Of a DNA stretch of 25,414 nt, positions 23,813 to 25,414 are shown one piece after another; the stretch's first letter is position 1, and each line of letters begins with the position of its first letter. The notes beneath the pieces were generated by a model. It ran no database searches. It was not told the origin of the DNA and saw only the letters and a list, made by a program, of their open reading frames with translations. The DNA comes from an uncultured Eubacteriales bacterium (GTDB lineage Bacteria; Bacillota; Clostridia; Oscillospirales; Acutalibacteraceae), in the NCBI GenBank assembly GCA_900316925.1, contig ONEU01000005.1:1-25414 (forward strand), given 5' to 3'. A program made the translations under genes and the position numbers.

Positions 23813-24517
23813 TCAGGTCGTCTCCCATTTGTAGCCAAGTCCCCACACGGTCACGATATATTTCGGTGAGGAGGGCTTGTCCTCGATCTTCATCCGCAGA
23901 CGGCGGATGTTCACATCCACGATCTTTTCCTCACCCACATAGGCCTCGCCCCATACATATTTCAGAATGGCGCTTCTGTCAAGAGCCTGTCCGGGATTGG
24001 AGAAGAAATACTCCATGATCTGGAACTCCACTTGTGTCAGCTCGATGAGCTTGCCGTTCTTCATCAGGGAGTGATTCTTGAGATTGAGGGTAAAGATGCC
24101 CGAACGCAGCTCCTCCTTGAAATTATTCTCGGAGCGCATCTCGGCAATGGCAATCCGGCGGTAAAGGGCGTCCACCCGGGCCACCAGTTCGGTGGGACTG
24201 AACGGCTTGGTGATATAATCGTCCGCCCCCAGCATCAGACCGGATACCTTATCCATCTCCTGGGTCCTTGCCGACAGCATGATGATCCCCAGATTACCGT
24301 TTTTCTTCCGCAGCTCCTTGCAGACCTGCAGTCCGTCCTTCTCAGGCATCATAATGTCCAGTATGGCAATGTCAAAATCCCCGTTGGCGGCGTCGTACTT
24401 CTCCACGGCCATGGCGCCGTTCTCCGCCTCCGTGACGTTATAGCCTGCCCGTTCCAGGTTGATGACAACAAACTCACGAATCGCTGTTTCATCCTCGGCT
24501 ACCAATATGTTCTTCAT
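23813..24517 (-). CDS. OmpR/PhoB-type response regulator
   Basis: Transcription factor partnered with the adjacent kinase. 234 residues. The receiver domain has the acidic pocket (E8, D9), phospho-acceptor D54 (ILDIMMP), S82 and K104 (YITKPF). The C-terminal winged helix ends with VDVNIRRLRMKIED and VWGLGYKWE. AAAGGAGG lies 8 nt before ATG 24517. It starts 14 nt after the putative envelope protein gene and 51 nt before the kinase. Confidence 0.96.
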   Translation of the reverse strand: MKNILVAEDETAIREFVVINLERAGYNVTEAENGAMAVEKYDAANGDFDIAILDIMMPEKDGLQVCKELRKKNGNLGIIMLSARTQEMDKVSGLMLGADDYITKPFSPTELVARVDALYRRIAIAEMRSENNFKEELRSGIFTLNLKNHSLMKNGKLIELTQVEFQIMEYFFSNPGQALDRSAILKYVWGEAYVGEEKIVDVNIRRLRMKIEDKPSSPKYIVTVWGLGYKWETT

Positions 24518-24531
24518 GTATCCGTCCTCCT

Positions 24532-25414
24532 TTATAGAAGCCGGAAGTTATTGTTTACTTCCTCGGCTTTGGTATTCAATTCATCCTGGGCACTGGTCTC
24601 ATAGATCTGCGCCGCATAAATTGCCTTTGTCCCGGACTCTCCGCTGTCAAGCCGGAACATACTGCCCGTATCGGCTTCCTTCCACTGCTGCTCGGTGAAC
24701 CGGTACAGGGTAAGCAGCTTATCTCCGGCTGAGGATGTCTTGCTGTTCCAGAGATAGAAGGTCAATTCTCTCGTTTCCGCATTGCTGCGGGCGGTCACCG
24801 TTCCGTTCCACCGCTCCGGTACAATATAGTAATAACCGTCCTTGAGGTTGATGACGGTATTCAGCACGGTTTTCATCTTCCGGTTCATGGCATCGTAATT
24901 CTGCCAGCTCGTCAGATTGCACACATTTGTGCCTGCCTCATCCACATCCGCCATCATGGGGCTGACCACCGGGATGTCAATCACGCCGTCGCTGTTGATA
25001 TCACGGCAATATACGGGATCGGTCCGCACGGTGGGATTGGTAAAGGTGTCATTATTATTCTTGACGGACAGCGGATTGATCAGCTGATCGGCCATCTTAT
25101 CATAGTACACCATCTGGGTGCAGATCGTGTTATCACTGCGGGTACAGTCCAGAACGATACCTGTGGTGTTCAGTTTGGTGATCGGCGTATCCGAAGTCAC
25201 GGGCTGCCGGGAGGTTTCCTCTGTCGGCTCCTCCTTCACAGGCTCCTCCTGTCCGGATTCCTGCTTGTCCGATTCCTGCTTGCTCGGCTCGATTCTGCTC
25301 GGTTCTTCCCCGCTCTGCTCCGCCTGCGAGGATTCCTGTCGGCTCTGCTGCGCCTGTGAGGATTCCTGTCGGCTCTGCTGCGCCTTGGAGGATTCCCCAA
25401 CGCCGGACTGTTCA
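24532..25414 (-). CDS. Putative envelope protein with Gln/Ser/Glu-rich linker, 5' end outside the window
   Basis: 293 residues visible; the frame is still open at the window edge, so the N-terminus and any signal peptide or lipobox are not seen. The visible N-terminal 75 or so residues are low complexity, with 10-residue repeats (QQSRQESSQA) followed by Glu/Pro/Lys-rich sequence, a typical surface linker. A globular domain follows, containing DINSDGVIDIPVV, a DxNxDGxxD calcium-binding loop like those of FG-GAP/VCBS or dockerin-type sequences. A beta-rich part follows (GYYYIVPERWNGTVTA). Function not recognised. Being just before the response regulator and kinase, it may be an accessory or target of that system. 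Confidence 0.7.
   Translation of the reverse strand, partial: EQSGVGESSKAQQSRQESSQAQQSRQESSQAEQSGEEPSRIEPSKQESDKQESGQEEPVKEEPTEETSRQPVTSDTPITKLNTTGIVLDCTRSDNTICTQMVYYDKMADQLINPLSVKNNNDTFTNPTVRTDPVYCRDINSDGVIDIPVVSPMMADVDEAGTNVCNLTSWQNYDAMNRKMKTVLNTVINLKDGYYYIVPERWNGTVTARSNAETRELTFYLWNSKTSSAGDKLLTLYRFTEQQWKEADTGSMFRLDSGESGTKAIYAAQIYETSAQDELNTKAEEVNNNFRLL
25321..25397 (-). repeat. 30-bp tandem repeat in the linker
   Basis: Two full 30-bp copies (25321-25350, 25351-25380) and a partial third encode the 10-residue repeat in the low-complexity linker. They differ at very few bases. More divergent copies occur at 25260-25320. Confidence 0.85.

Overview
The window looks like chromosomal DNA of a Gram-positive gut clostridium, most likely a Ruminococcus-type member of the Oscillospiraceae. 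The grounds are sigma-A promoters of TTGACA-N17-TATAAT type, AGGAGG ribosome sites, a T-box leader, a Firmicutes-type LexA box (GAAC-N4-GTTC), short clostridial CysE, PrmC and DUF1385 proteins, and a BspA-like leucine-rich-repeat protein of the style common in ruminococci. No rRNA, tRNA, insertion sequence, CRISPR array or prophage was seen.

Layout. (i) 1-1206: a stand-alone ATP-pyrophosphatase part of GMP synthase with its own consensus promoter and terminator. (ii) 1258-5529: surface proteins, namely a decayed secreted-protein gene that still has promoter and terminator, followed by an intact 1103-residue BspA-like protein with three C-terminal Tyr-rich modules. (iii) 5530-10130, minus strand: a five-gene unit from one good promoter, in order LUD-domain protein, purine nucleoside phosphorylase (deoD), zinc-ribbon protein with a dead kinase-like fold, vWA protein with a MIDAS motif, and a divergent adenylosuccinate synthetase paralogue. 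The last three genes are the most unusual part of the window. (iv) 10151-13660: a small ferritin-like protein, a GHL10 glycoside-hydrolase-like protein, an RsmF-type RNA methyltransferase overlapping it tail to tail, and a 45-residue Ser/Gly/Lys-rich ORF. (v) 13678-16509, minus strand: cysE-cysS-cdd behind a T-box leader with a UGC (Cys) specifier. (vi) 16547-25414, minus strand: a long run in transcription order of putative envelope protein (cut by the window edge), OmpR-type response regulator, sensor kinase, DUF1385 protein, prmC, recA, recX, rimO, pgsA. recA has an SOS-type promoter/LexA box at the prmC stop codon and a second promoter further down.

How the genes work together. Cysteine supply and charging (cysE, cysS) are tied to tRNA-Cys charging through the T-box. 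recA and recX form the recombination module and are probably induced by DNA damage together with rimO and pgsA downstream. The two-component system is co-transcribed with an envelope protein of unknown function. The deoD / pseudokinase / vWA / PurA-like cluster suggests a purine-linked process controlled by a vWA-kinase-like pair. That is inference from domain content; no such system is named here with certainty.
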